NCBI GenBank assembly: GCA_034370585.1
Contig: CP139756.1
Location: forward strand, 4,900,501 to 4,964,500
Direction of reading: 5' to 3'
Length of the DNA: 64,000 nucleotides
Source of the DNA: Fragaria x ananassa
Taxonomy: Eukaryota; Streptophyta; Magnoliopsida; Rosales; Rosaceae
Part shown: piece after piece, positions 1-10,944 of the stretch
Layout of the letters: every line of letters starts with the position of its first letter
Position numbering within the stretch: position 1 is the first letter of the stretch
Position numbers and translations under genes: made by a program
Notes under the pieces: model-generated
The model's input: the letters and a program-made list of their open reading frames with translations, nothing else
What the model was told of the DNA's origin: nothing
The model's database searches: none

Positions 1-1348
1 ACTGTTGCACTTTTACCATTATCAAAAGAATCTGGTGCAAGTGTTTCTGTGTATGTAGCCACTCTACTTCCCCCACGCTGGCTCCCAAAAGCTGAATTCC
101 AAAAGCCAGTGTTCCCAGATGTTGGCATTGTTGCTTGAGCTCCTGCATCACAACTTAGAAGAATATATAATACAGCAACAACACGAAGCAACTAACTAGT
201 CTTCACCACCAGAAACAGTGGTCCAATTGATATTTTCACAATGTGCAATCACTTGTGTATACAATAAGAAAACTCACCGGATGGAAAACACTGCAATGGA
301 GGAGATGAAGCACAAATTGGAATGCTACCGAATGTAGAATTAGATTGGCCAAGAGCATGAGGGGAAGGAAAGCTGGAAGATGGAGTTGAGGAACTAAAAC
401 CAGGTGCACTTGATGTAGGAGTAGCAAAAGAGAAACCAAACGCCTGGGTTCTTGAATCCCCATATGCAGGACTCCTTGTTGAGCCAAAGACCGGAGTATT
501 TGTACCACCAAAGCCCTGAGAGCCTATAGCACCAAATGGTGGGGTGCCAATGGCCGAGGGAGGCAAAGTTGTGGCACCAAACGCCGCGGTGTTAGTATTA
601 CCAAATGCGGACTGACTTCCACCAAATGGCGTGGAGGTACCAAACATATTGCTCCCAAATGCTTGCTGTGATGGTTGAGTCATGCTTCCAAAACGACTTG
701 TCTGAGCAGGATTAGACAAAAATGCTCCCAAATTAGGCTTCTGATCAAAATGAGCACCCGGTGGCTGAGGTCCTCCGAAAGCAGGACCAGAAGTTGCTCC
801 AAAACCAGACATTGTAGTTCCAAAAGCCGGTGAAGAGGAAGCACCAAAGGACCCAAACGAGCCACCAGATGACTGCCCGAAAGCTGGAGCATATTCCACA
901 ACATCACATCATATTTCACAAAGAACAAAGGGAACTAAAGCAGTACAAAGTTACAAACACATCATCACATCAATAAAAAATTTCATAACCCACAAACAAA
1001 CTGCCAGTAAATTCATGCCCATCCTCAATTCCTCATCTTACAACAAAACAAACAAATTGTATACAACCAGTCACATTCCTATATGCACCTTCAAAATGAT
1101 TATCATAAAGTAACCGCCCTGTTCATAAATCCGAAAACTACAAGCAAAACATATAATTCTCCCTCAAAAAAATCCATATCTAATCAATTAAAAAATGAAA
1201 AAAAAATTAGAACACACATAATCATTCATATATGAAAATGAATTGAAAATAACCAATGCAGTTAAGCTGAGGCAACCAATTCAGACTCAATAATCATGTA
1301 AAGTCGCTAGTGATAAGAAATCTTACGGATACCCGAACCAAGCACCAT
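1..1348 (-). CDS. NUP98: NUP98-type FG nucleoporin, N-terminal part (gene continues off the left edge)
   Basis: A component of the nuclear pore whose FG repeats form the permeability barrier and bind transport receptors. Proposed exons on the minus strand are 1348..1327, 883..278 and 142..1 (partial). The middle exon encodes about 200 residues packed with SPAFG, GFG and AFG repeats and starts FGQSSGGSFGS, as plant NUP98 proteins do near their N-terminus. The last exon reads GSQRGGSRVATYTE, matching the conserved stretch that precedes the RAE1-binding GLEBS motif; GLEBS itself lies outside the window. The phases agree: 22 nt plus 606 nt leaves one base, which joins GA at 142. The tiny first exon gives MVLGSGI where the family usually has MFGS..NP, so the start is less certain than the rest. 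The leader seems to hold another intron and a GA/CT-rich tract at 1680-1704. Confidence 0.8.
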
Positions 1349-1679
1349 CTCTTATGACGAATCTGAAGCTCAGAAACCAGTATCAAGCTGAAACAAAATT
1401 AGAAAACAAATTTAATCAGACACCGAATTCGAGATCAAAAGCGAGCGAGCTACTTCCACACTGAGCCGAAGACGCTTAAATTGAAAAAAAAAAATCGAAG
1501 TAGTCGGTTTGGGCGATGAAGGTTTAGGGCAATTGCAGCACTAATTGGGCGAAAATTCGCTAATTACAAAGGGAAATGATGCGATCAAATGGATTGATTA
1601 AAGAAATTATACGAATAATAGAAGTATTTACATATAACATACAGAGATTTGGAAGTACCTGATCTCGGAGCAACTGTGA

Positions 1680-1704
1680 CTCAGAGAGAGAGAGAGAGAG
1701 AGAG
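1680..1704. repeat. GA/CT microsatellite in the NUP98 leader
   Basis: About 12 GA units. On the minus strand this is a CT-rich tract at the probable 5' end of the NUP98 transcript. CT-rich leaders are common in plant genes and can contribute to transcription. A possible leader splice donor lies just downstream on the minus strand, near 1660. Confidence 0.6.
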
Positions 1705-1999
1705 GGTTGGTTAGCTTAGAAAGTAAGCTGGGAGCGCGGGAAGCATTTTGTTTGGGTAAATGTGTGTGGTCAAAGCCCAACTTTACTGGGCCTAAGGTTT
1801 TAACATGTTTTTGAATCCTAACTAAAAAATACCCAACTTGTTTTTGAGTCATAATTATTTTCTATTTCAAGTAATTGTGTCACAAATTTGTTTACTAAAA
1901 TTAGTCCTATAGTATTTCATATCGATAAAATTAGTTTTCGGTGTGATTTTCCTGTCACGTGTTTTGATTAGCATTCGGCTAGGCATACCATCTAATGAC

Positions 2000-2386
2000 C
2001 AGTAGCAGAGCCAGAATTTCAAGGTTGGAAGGGTCCAAGTAAAAAGCTCAAAAACAAATAATTTTTTTTTCGTAAATTTACCATAAAAAAGAAAATAAAT
2101 ACAGTAAATCTCATTAAGAATATTAGCTAAATGAAATATAATATAACAAATATGATATTACGATTAGATAACACAAAATTAAATTTATCAAATGTTTAAG
2201 TTTAAACTGATAAATGTTAATATTTGAACGAAATCAGATTTGGCTATAATATAGGGGGTGTTCATTAACAAAATTAAGGGTAAATTTGCTATAACTAAAC
2301 TACCCAATTAAAGGTAATTAAGACAATTAAAAAACCCAACCGGGATCCAAATTACCCTCCCGGGCCGTAATGTAGCTCTGCCACTA
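2000..2386. mobile_element. Non-autonomous hAT-like element
   Basis: The ends are imperfect inverted repeats: CAGTAGCAGAGCC on the left and TAGTGGCAGAGC read inward from the right, like the CAGNGGCGGAGCC ends of plant hAT elements. The flanks at 1992-1999 and 2387-2394 are CTAATGAC and ATAATGAC, an 8-bp duplication with one mismatch, the size expected for hAT. The inside is A+T-rich with no open frame, so any movement would need a transposase from elsewhere. Confidence 0.7.
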
Positions 2387-2394
2387 ATAATGAC

Positions 2395-3699
2395 ACGACG
2401 ATATTTTATAAATGAAGTCAAATTTAAAGTCACAACTCCTAATATTTTTCGACTAACGCCTGATGAACTACTTATTAAGATACTACAAGCACCATCATTT
2501 AAGACAGATAGTGTAGCAGAAAGTCTAATCTTTAGGATTCTAAAGAGGCAAAGAAAAACAATATAAGAAAAGAAAGATTTGTGTTAATTTGCAATTTGCA
2601 CAACTAACTTTAGAATAATCAGCTTGAATTTTCAACTCAATTGCATGATGCGCATAAACTAAACTAAAACTTTTCCCCTCATCCTGTCTACAATTTATAA
2701 GATTCAAAATAAATAAATAAAAAGATGATTAAGGGAAAAATTACGAGGTTGGAGAGTGACTTCGCCGAGTGACATGAAATGCTTAATTAATCCCTAATTA
2801 CTAATTCTCTCATCTAAGTTTTTAGATGACTTGGTCTATATGATCAACCAGATGTCTATAGCAGATGGAATTTTCCGTTTTGTGTTGAAGGCAACAAATC
2901 GATCGATAATCATCTCATCTCAGTTGTTCATGACTAATGACATCTATCTTTAAAAATTTGCATTAAATTTTTCAAGACTTTGCTGTTCCCAAACATGGTG
3001 CTCCCGGCGTATCTGAATTTTAATAATCTATTGGACACAGTTGTGGATTTACTTCTGTGAAAAAAAAACAAAGAGAAAGAGCAGCATTATTGAACTAAAG
3101 TGTCACTCGATCACTCACCGGGGATTAATCACATAAACGTACACATCGGGGTCTTCCTCATAAGAAAGACCGTGTTCAAGTTCCCCAATTAGCCCCCCGG
3201 TGAATTCCCTTCCACTGTTTACCTATTAGCATGGTAACTTTCATGTTCAAATCTAACTAATGTGAATCTTATCAAGTTATCCTCCTCACTGTACTACTTG
3301 CAAGTTAAACGGTAAATCCAATGATTTCGTACATGAAAAAGGGGAGTTACAGCGGTAACTCCAATGGAGTTAATTCTTTTCTCCAACAGTAAATACTAGG
3401 ATAATTAACGATGGATGATAATGGTTCTTGCTTTCTCCAAACAAAATGCCAGTATCTTTTACCGTATTACTGTACGTTTAGTACGGTTTTCTGGGGTTTC
3501 CCCCTTAGTTTATATACAAAACCTTGTTCGTATGCAATTACATCATTTGATTATGCACACAAAAATATATTGATGACCATTTCTGTAGGTTTTTTGTATT
3601 GCTATCTTTCGTTACAAACAACACCGCCTGCAAGGATGGAATGGTGACGTTTTCCATTTGTCAGTTTACTAACTGGTATATTGTTCTGCACTATAATTC
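2395..3699. other. Intergenic; nothing recognised
   Basis: A+T-rich sequence between the hAT-like element and the AP2/ERF promoter. The short open frame near 3411-3647 has no recognisable protein features. No RNA gene or repeat could be recognised. Confidence 0.5.
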
Positions 3700-3706
3700 T
3701 ATAAAT
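3700..3706 (+). promoter_or_regulatory. TATA box of the AP2/ERF gene
   Basis: TATAAAT about 60 bases upstream of the AP2/ERF start codon, which would place the transcript start near 3732 and leave a leader of roughly 30 bases. Confidence 0.55.
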
Positions 3707-3759
3707 CAACCACTACTTCCTACCTCTCGGTTTTCAAACCAAGCTAAGCTAGAGCTACC

Positions 3760-4731
3760 ATGGGAACTACTGCACGAGGTCAAAACGAGGGCGTCCGTGG
3801 CCGGAGGAAGTCATCGTCGAGAGGGCACCACAGATTTGTGGGAGTGAGACAGAGGCCGTCGGGAAGATGGGTGGCGGAGATCAAAGACTCGTTGCAAAAG
3901 GTCAGGCTTTGGCTCGGGACTTTCGACACTGCTGAGGATGCTGCTAGGGCTTATGATCAGGCCGCACGGACGTTGCGCGGCCCTAACGCCCGCACCAACT
4001 TCGAACTTACTGTGTCGAGTAACGGTGCGGGGGTGGGAGATTCGGAAAATGTCGAACCATTTTCGTTCGAGACTGATTGTGACAATGGAGCCGAAGCAGA
4101 TGGGTTGCTTGGTGCGCTCAAGGCTAAGTTGCTTGATGGCAAGGGACTTGGTCGGGTGCATGAGAAGATCGATCCGTGTCCTCCTGTTATGCCACGTGGC
4201 GGTGGGGTTAGATTTGCAAACCCTTCTATTCAGCAGGGTTCATATGTAGCAGGGTCCTCGAAACAAAAAAGTGTTGCTCAAAATGAGTGTATGCAACTGC
4301 TCTCTCACAAAAATGATCGCGTGACCGGCGATGAACTTAGGTTTGATGTCCGAGATCAGAAAGAGGCGGCTGCGGCCGGTCACGCTGCGTCGAACCCGGG
4401 CATGGTGTGGACCAATGAATCTCCGGCATATGAAGTGCCTTGGTCCAACACACTGCCTATGTCTACATGGCCTGTATCGACTGATCATCAGCAGTCAATT
4501 GTGAATATGCCATATACAGATCAGTGTCTGATGGAGTTGCCAACAACGAGTAGAGATCACGGTAAAGTGACCGTAACGCAGCAAATGTCACAGATTGAAG
4601 GAGGCATGGGAGGTAGTGGTGCTTGGCCTGCAGAGCAGCAGTACTTGCAGTTCGAAAACAGTTGGGCAGATGCTGCTGCTAATGGCACTTGGGAATCCTC
4701 AGGCCCCTTTTATCAGCCTTCTGTTTATTGA
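3760..4731 (+). CDS. AP2/ERF-domain transcription factor (RAP2.11/ERN-like AP2 domain)
   Basis: Intronless gene for a 323-residue nuclear protein with one AP2/ERF DNA-binding domain at about residues 25-84. The domain shows GVRQRPSGRWVAEIKD and WLGTFDTAEDAARAYD, with the final RTNF; members bind GCC-box or related sites. An arginine/lysine-rich stretch (residues 13-21) just before it may act as nuclear localisation signal. The SGRWVAEIKD form resembles RAP2.11 and nodulation ERN proteins rather than the DREB or SHINE groups, but I cannot fix the subgroup. The rest is low-complexity, rich in Ser, Gly, Gln and Trp, and ends WESSGPFYQPSVY, probably a regulatory tail. A TATA box lies about 60 bases upstream. 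The coding part is clearly richer in G+C than its flanks. Confidence 0.9.
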   Translation: MGTTARGQNEGVRGRRKSSSRGHHRFVGVRQRPSGRWVAEIKDSLQKVRLWLGTFDTAEDAARAYDQAARTLRGPNARTNFELTVSSNGAGVGDSENVEPFSFETDCDNGAEADGLLGALKAKLLDGKGLGRVHEKIDPCPPVMPRGGGVRFANPSIQQGSYVAGSSKQKSVAQNECMQLLSHKNDRVTGDELRFDVRDQKEAAAAGHAASNPGMVWTNESPAYEVPWSNTLPMSTWPVSTDHQQSIVNMPYTDQCLMELPTTSRDHGKVTVTQQMSQIEGGMGGSGAWPAEQQYLQFENSWADAAANGTWESSGPFYQPSVY

Positions 4732-5629
4732 GTGATATGATCTAAACTAAATCAGTGAATTGCTGCTTATACATGGTCCCCTCGTTGCTATTCTTTCTAG
4801 GTTCTTTCGTTTATAACCTTAGCTCGATCATCAAAGGCTACTGATTCTTTAATATGTGCTCCCAAATAAGCTAAATATCCCTTTGTTTGTGTGCTCCAAG
4901 CAGCAATGATCATAAGAAAATAGTTTGCTTATGATCGATACATGTACATGTAATGTTTCTATGTTCCAGTCAAGTTCAAACATCTATATATGTACTCCTA
5001 GGTTGCAAGAAATGTTCTTTTCCATGAGATTAGCCTAGAAACCTATTAATACATGATTATATTTATATACATGACTATGGTATCTGTTCTTACCAAATTT
5101 CGCAACCCTGGCCAGGAACAATTCAGCTGAGTTCGAAGTCGTCTGGTGGCCTCATTTTGTTAAATTATAGTTGCATCTGTTGTTTTCTCAAGTTTTTGTA
5201 TTTGTTAAATGAGAATGATGTCTCTGGTAACATTCTATATCTTTTCATGTTTCCTGTTGCGAGGCAAGGTCCATTTTTTATGATGAAGATTTGACAAAGA
5301 CACCTTGCAGATAAATTAAGGAGCTGGGAGAACTACCATTGGCGTATAGAACAAACAAGTATTGTACAGCAAGAAACTTAACATGAATGACCAGTAATTA
5401 GTAAGCATTAGATAAAGTGTACAGTTAAGTTTAATTAAAATCCATATAGCAAAAAGATCAAAGGAATCAGGCAGAACCTCTGTCATATAGTGATTTGTTT
5501 AGAAAACAAGGACCTGGATCCTCATAATAGGTTGTTGGAGATGTATCAAAAGATTAACTGTTCAATTCAAAAACAAACCTTAGGAACATTTATATAACCT
5601 AATAGGGCTTAGCCAGGACATCTAAGAGA
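4732..5629. other. Downstream region of the AP2/ERF gene; nothing recognised
   Basis: The first few hundred bases are probably the 3' UTR of the AP2/ERF gene. The remainder, up to the serpin fragment, shows no coding, RNA or repeat signal I can identify. Confidence 0.4.
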
Positions 5630-5755
5630 TCACTCTGCAATGGGATCGAGGACATGCCCGACAAACATCACTGCTCCAGTTGCTTCTTCTCGAATCAGAA
5701 AAAGGAATGGATGATCTGCCACAAAGTCTATCTTCTCAATCACAGCACGAGGAGC
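5630..5755 (-). pseudogene. Serpin gene fragment, C-terminal end only
   Basis: Forty-one codons and a stop encode the end of a plant serpin, including IDFVADHPFLFLIRE and VMFVGHVLDP, the conserved segment after the reactive-centre loop. Upstream on the same strand the similarity stops at once: there is no reactive-centre loop and no serpin core, so this cannot be an inhibitor. The frame itself is intact, which suggests a fairly recent fragment. No start codon or promoter is evident. It is a relic of a transposed or deleted gene copy. It could only be functional if it were a far exon of a split gene, and nothing supports that. Confidence 0.75.
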
Positions 5756-7199
5756 AAAGATATATTCGTGATTTTAGTTTGGTATCAGATATATACGCAT
5801 GATTCTTAGTATTAGAAAAACTAGGAGAAGCAAATATTGCGGATCGTTGCTAGGTTAAGGAAATGACTAATATTGCGGATCGTTGCATTACATACAGTTC
5901 CGGCCCTTCCTTTTTTTTCTTTTTCTTTTTCTTTTTTTAGAATGATAAACAGAATAGTTCTGGCCCTTCTAGCTATCACTAGCTAATTATAAAAACACGC
6001 AAAGATTAAAAAGAAGACTAAACAGTAATTCACATCTCGTTTTGATCAATCATGTCTTAAAAGTGCATGACAGAAAAGCTTGCGTAGTTTCAATCATCTC
6101 CTACCTGTTTCGTCCTTCATTTCTGTACTGATAAAAGTATTAATCGATATCATGGAGGAGTTGGCACCATGAATAACGTACAACACTAGCTAGCAGAAGA
6201 CGTTAAAATGAGAATGACCGAGGAGATCGTTAAGCAAATGATTCTTAGTAATCCAGTTTCTTGAATCCTTATAGAACAAGTCCAGCTACGTACTACAATG
6301 GCCTTTGAGAGTTTGAGTCCGGCCAGCAGTGAACAAAGTGAAGTAACAGAAACAGAAATGATCAACACCAGAAATTTTTGACGAAGTTCAACAACTTTCC
6401 CATTATTCCCTAATCTTCCTCTTTGAACTAGGATCCCATGTCAATAAATGAGCATTGATCGTGATTTAAAATGAAAATACATGCATATGCTAATTAAGCA
6501 AACTATTCCTTTTAGTTTATGCTCAATTGACTTGTTATTAAATCATGCGTATATTAAACCTTGTTTTAAACATTATGTTCCTCCTCTTTTTCTTTTTTTC
6601 TCTTTTTTTGTTTGGTTGTAAGATCCGACAAGTTGTTCTAAACCACACAGCTGATGTTTCATTCTGTTTTTCTAAGATGAAGTACTAGATGCCATGCATG
6701 GTACAGTAGCAGAGGTCAGAGACAGAGTATATATAGGATCCGAGTATATAATGATCTTCTACAACACCACTAAAAAAGATGCCTAAAAACAGCCTATGAT
6801 AATTAAGTCATATATAGTAAAAATGTTGACTCTAAAGAGTAAAATAAAGCTGGACTGAGTTACTACCATATACAAATTGTAACAAATGGGGGTTTCATAA
6901 ATTGTATATGAGCCTTGCAAATGATTCCCATTCCTGATGATAAACTAACATATGTTAGAAATGGACAGGATCAGTGAAAAGAAAGCAGAAAAGAAGAGGA
7001 ATCAAACATTTTATAATGTCAAAGTTGGTTGCTTAAAGCATTGATATGATTTGAAGAATTTTAATCTTGCTTTGTACCCACTTATTCTGGAGTGTTGTCT
7101 ATAATTACCTCTCATCAAGCACATGAAAAATCATAGATAAAAAGGCAGAAATTGAGAGTGGTCTGGTCTAGCTCTCTCTGCCTCCTAGCCTGTAGTTTT
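5756..7199. other. Intergenic; nothing recognised
   Basis: A+T-rich sequence with pyrimidine runs near 5907-5938 and 6584-6609. The last few hundred bases are probably the WAT1 gene promoter. No gene, RNA or transposon ends were recognised. Confidence 0.4.
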
Positions 7200-7204
7200 G
7201 TTTT

Positions 7205-7213
7205 TTATATATA
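7205..7213 (+). promoter_or_regulatory. TATA box of the WAT1-related gene
   Basis: TTATATATA element about 90 bases before the start codon at 7300, giving a likely transcript start near 7237. Confidence 0.5.
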
Positions 7214-7299
7214 GAACTTGGGAAACTTTGTTTTCCAGGAGTGAGTGATATAGCTAGTTAGGAAGAGTTGCTTCTACTAGCTTAACTGAGACTGATCAA

Positions 7300-9013
7300 A
7301 TGGCCGGAGAGATGAAGGGTTTCGACGAATGGAAGCCTTTCATTGCTATGGTAGCCATAGATTTTTCGTTTGCCATAGTGAATATTCTGCTGAAGAAAGT
7401 GCTTGATGAAGGAATGAACCATTTGGTTCTCATTACGTATCGGTTGACAATTTCGACCATCTTCTTGGCTCCAATTAGCTACTGTTGGGAAAGGTAAGCA
7501 ACCTTTGATTCTCATTTCTCAGTATCACTTCCATTTCCGGAAACTCAAGTTTTTTGGATATCTATTCTTACAAACAAAGCTTTCTTTGCAGGAATAGTAG
7601 ACCAAAGCTCACACCAAGGATTGTGTGTTACCTCTTCCTGAGTGCCATTGTTGGGTTAGTTAAATCTAAAAACAGACTCATTTTCCCATCTAGTTTTTTC
7701 CATTCTTATCCATGAGCTGAAATATAATGCTTAATTTCTTGAAGGTCATCCATAACACAGTACTTCTTTCTCCTTGGAATCCAATACACATCTGCTACTT
7801 TTGCTTGTGCCTTTGTCAACATGGTGCCTATGGTCACATTCATCATGGCATTACCGTTCGGGTAAGAAATTAATTATAGAAATGAGAAATCTCAGTTCCA
7901 CACTACATAAAATTTTCGGCTACTTCACTAAAATGTTGCTCTCCTTTTGTTGACAGGATAGAGACGGTGGACTTGAAATGCAACAGTGGTAGAGCCAAAG
8001 TACTAGGAACACTGGTGTGCTTATGCGGTGCATTGATATTGACACTTTACAAAGGAGTTCCTTTGTTTAATCATTCGAAATCTACGGGTACTCAAATTAC
8101 CATGATGGATCATGGTATCAAGCTTAGCAGCACCAGAAATAAAGAGAGATGGACTATTGGTTCAGTAGCTTTGGTTGCAGGAACTCTGTTATGGTCTTCA
8201 TGGTTTCTAGTACAATCAAACATAAGCAAGCTATATCCATGTCAGTATTCCAGCACTACCATAATGAACTTCTTCGGTGCCATTCAGTCAGCAATCTTAG
8301 GTTTGTGCACTAGTAGAAACCTCTCCGTGTGGGTTCTGAGGGGAAAGGCGCAAGTCCTCACTGTCATGTTTGCTGTAAGCATAATCTCATTTTAGCTTCT
8401 TGCACTCCAAACCGAACATTTTATGTACAAAGCTAAAATTGGAGTGTCATTATTGGTTTCCTGATTCTAAAAAGATTTTATTCTGAACTTAGAAAACAAC
8501 TTCAAGTACAAGAGAACTACTAAAATTTGCTGTCTCCGAGAGATTTCTTGGTTCATAAGAAAGCTATTGGTGTGTTCAGGGGATGATAGCATCAGGCTTG
8601 GGCTTTGTGGGGATGTCATGGTGTGTGAAGAAAAGGGGACCTGTGTTTACTGCAGCATTTAGCCCCCTTGTTCAGATTATGGCCGCGATGATCGGAATCC
8701 CAATGTTTCATGAACAACTCCACGTTGGAAGGTGAATTTTTCTATGTATTCCAGACTTGTTGCTTATACCATCCATAACGTATAATAATTACATATGGTG
8801 CTAACTTTGCTGGTTACTGCTACATTGGCATTGAGCAGCTTGTTGGGGTCTATCATTGTGATAATTGGCTTGTACATTCTTCTCTGGGGAAAGAAAAAAG
8901 AAATGCAGAAGTTAGAACAAGTCCAAGAAGCCGAAGCGATGAAGGAGCAGGAGCAACCTCCACTGCCAGTCACCATCAGAGTCTCTGTTGATGATGATTC
9001 AAGGTGTCCATGA
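7300..9013 (+). CDS. WAT1-related (nodulin MtN21/EamA) membrane transporter
   Basis: Six exons: 7300..7493, 7592..7654, 7745..7861, 7957..8374, 8580..8731 and 8839..9013. All have GT-AG borders, and they add up to 372 residues, the usual size of the family. These proteins have ten membrane spans in two EamA repeats and sit in the plasma membrane or tonoplast; WAT1 itself exports auxin from the vacuole. Family signatures are clear: the start of repeat one (WKPFIAMVAIDFSFAIVNIL), SSITQYFFLLGIQYTSATFA, the MVPMVTFIMA segment and, in repeat two, GFVGMSWCVKKRGPVFTAAF followed by GSIIVIIGLYILLWG. The tail after the last span is acidic and glutamine/glutamate-rich. The substrate cannot be read from sequence. 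The end of the gene is followed after about 300 bases by a U2-like sequence. Confidence 0.9.
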
Positions 9014-9252
9014 AGCCAAGTCACACATGGTTTCTTGTAGAAAGGGCTTCCTTTTTTTTTCTTATCCTCCCAATTGATTTGTTATCATATATCATCTTCT
9101 AGCCAGGAAACTGACAGAGAAAAATCAGTTGGTATAAGCAGAATAAAAGAAGATTTGAATTCTCGCATTTTTATTAGATAATGTCAGTTAGGTTCTTTGT
9201 CTTGAAATGCTAAACATGCTGGTTTTGTTAAACTTGCGATTTTTCTCTTCAC

Positions 9253-9263
9253 ATTCCACACCG
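9253..9263 (+). promoter_or_regulatory. Decayed upstream sequence element (USE) of a U2 snRNA gene
   Basis: ATTCCACACCG matches the plant snRNA element RTCCCACATCG at 9 of 11 positions and lies 65-75 bases before the U2 5' end, where the USE belongs. The TATA box expected about 33 bases further on is not intact; only CATACA is seen near 9294-9299. The promoter is therefore recognisable but probably weak or dead. Confidence 0.5.
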
Positions 9264-9327
9264 GGGAAAGGAACAAGCAGGGAAGTAAAACAGCATACAG
9301 AAAGGACACAGACCTTTGTCATCGATC

Positions 9328-9510
9328 ATACCTTTCTCGGCTTTTTGGCTAAGATCAAGTGTAGTATATGTTCTTATCAGTTTAATATCTGATACGTGGA
9401 CTAATAGTTCACACGATATTAAATTAATTCTTTACGGTGTGAGTCCAACACAATAGTTAGCTTGTTATTGGGGTTCACATGCGTCATCAGTTTGGTGCAC
9501 TCAACCAAAT
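9328..9510 (+). ncRNA. U2: U2 snRNA-like sequence, probably a decayed gene copy
   Basis: The 5' end ATACCTTTCTCGGC and the next ~100 bases follow plant U2 snRNA closely. The GTAGTA stretch that pairs with the intron branch site is intact, as are the stem II region (GTTCTTATCAGTTTAATATC) and the CACGATATTAAATTAATT segment. Changes known U2 would not carry include a T-for-C in the first stem, an A after GTAGTA, and a C interrupting the T run of the Sm site near 9430. The 3' half (stems III-IV, from about 9440) is hard to align, so the 3' end is approximate. With a degraded USE and no good TATA box, it is probably a pseudogene made by gene duplication, not by retroposition. Confidence 0.8.
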
Positions 9511-9838
9511 CCAGTTTTCAAAACTTTACACTACCCCTTGTTAGCAACATGAGCTTCCTTGGTGGTTCTTAATTCTTTTGTTTAGGGTTCACATCAACAC
9601 AATCCATTTTGTTCAGTAGCACATAATCACAATAAAATCCATCTTGAACCAAGAACATATATATAAATTTCAATTATATTCGAAATACTACTTTATTAGC
9701 CTCCAAAAGCTTATAGAAATTACAGGCTCGTGTTTCTGAAAGTAAATATTTATGATATGATACTACTCGATATCATTTAGTTTATCACTTACACTTAACA
9801 TAAAAGCCATTTTAAAGCCGTAAAAGGCTTATTATTAT
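9511..9838. other. Intergenic; nothing recognised
   Basis: A+T-rich spacer between the U2 copy and the 3' end of the minus-strand gene at 9861; its right part is probably that gene's 3' UTR. Confidence 0.4.
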
Positions 9839-9860
9839 TCATCTTAAGTTCTTAACCCAC

Positions 9861-10415
9861 TCAACGGGTAAGTGAAGCAAAAGCGTCATCATGCTCCTGA
9901 CGTTGGTCGCTTTGGAAGCTCTCCTTCCCCTTCTCCTTCTTCTCCTTCTCCTTACCTTTCCATCCCTTTTTCTCCGGCTTACCATGCCCATGAGGTTCGA
10001 AAAATTCCTTAATGTCGAGATGAACACCCGGATCATTAGCCGTGTAGCTTCCCCCCATCATGACCGAGTTGTTGATGGCTTGGAAGTTGCTGTTCACATA
10101 TGTGCTCAGCCCCTCCGGTTCTCCAGTTGGACCTCCATGTTGAAGACCATGATGGCCACCACGTTTACGAGGATTGTCTTGATGATGATCATCTAACTCG
10201 CTTCGCAATGTGGCTCCGGTGTTGTTTCCGGCAAGAGTGATGATACTCACACCATGCTCGTCCTCGTCCTCGTCCTCATGGCCTTGGCCCGAGCGCGACT
10301 TGTGCAGATCGGTCATGCGGCTGGTGATGGAAGTGACCATGCCGCGGAGCTCGCGGTCGAGTTGCTGATTGGGGCCAGTGGGCTTGCCTGCCTCGCTCGA
10401 CATGGTTCTGATCAA
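9861..10415 (-). CDS. Uncharacterised small acidic/lysine-rich plant protein
   Basis: A single-exon frame of 184 residues; I do not recognise the family with confidence. The better start is probably Met5 at 10403 (MSSEAGKPTG), giving 180 residues, since both are in frame and the second opens a more protein-like N-terminus. Visible features are an acidic patch EDEDEDE (about residue 48), a mixed polar middle with GGHHGLQHGG and NNSVMMGGSYTANDPGVHLD, and a lysine/glutamate-rich run (about 148-168). There is no signal peptide or membrane span, so it is likely a soluble, largely disordered cytosolic or nuclear protein. The high codon-level G+C and a well-placed TATA-like element at about 10497-10505 support a real gene. 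Function unknown. Confidence 0.65.
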   Translation of the reverse strand: MIRTMSSEAGKPTGPNQQLDRELRGMVTSITSRMTDLHKSRSGQGHEDEDEDEHGVSIITLAGNNTGATLRSELDDHHQDNPRKRGGHHGLQHGGPTGEPEGLSTYVNSNFQAINNSVMMGGSYTANDPGVHLDIKEFFEPHGHGKPEKKGWKGKEKEKKEKGKESFQSDQRQEHDDAFASLTR

Positions 10416-10496
10416 GAGAACAAGGATGGAGAGGCCGATGAGTTTGTGCTGTGAGTTGAAGGTGTTGAGGTAGATTGCATTTCATGAGATTGGTAG

Positions 10497-10505
10497 ATAT
10501 ATAAA
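10497..10505 (-). promoter_or_regulatory. TATA-like element for the 9861-10415 gene
   Basis: On the minus strand the sequence reads TTTATATAT, 80-100 bases before the candidate start codons, a normal distance for a plant core promoter. Confidence 0.45.
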
Positions 10506-10941
10506 AGAGTGAAGGAATAAAGGAATGCCTTAATTGGCAATACAAAGAGAAGAGGGGAATGTGGATGACTTGAGATCTGGTTCATCCCATAATTTCTTCC
10601 ACTTTATGCTTTTGTTTCTCAGACTCTTGTCACACCACCCGGCAGTGGTGGTGTTTATAGCCAATCATATAACTTACTTAATTTTCTGTGGAGACATGAG
10701 GTGAAAAAAGAAGAAGTAGAGGTAAATAAATAGATTTATAGTATTAAAATAGACCAAATGTCACGTGGTGTTTCAAGTACAGTTTATAATTTTCCTTAGA
10801 TATAAGAAATTTAAGATTGAAACATGAAATAATATAGACAATTAGACAACATTGACACAAAGTTATTATTATATCGATGAATTAATTTATGGTACTAGAC
10901 AATCGTTTTAGACACTTTATTGAACTTATAAAATGAAGAAC
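10506..10941. other. Upstream region of the minus-strand gene; nothing else recognised
   Basis: Probably promoter sequence of the gene ending at 9861. It includes one CACGTG at about 10762, a possible G-box. No repeats or coding signal otherwise. Confidence 0.4.
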
Positions 10942-10944
10942 TTA

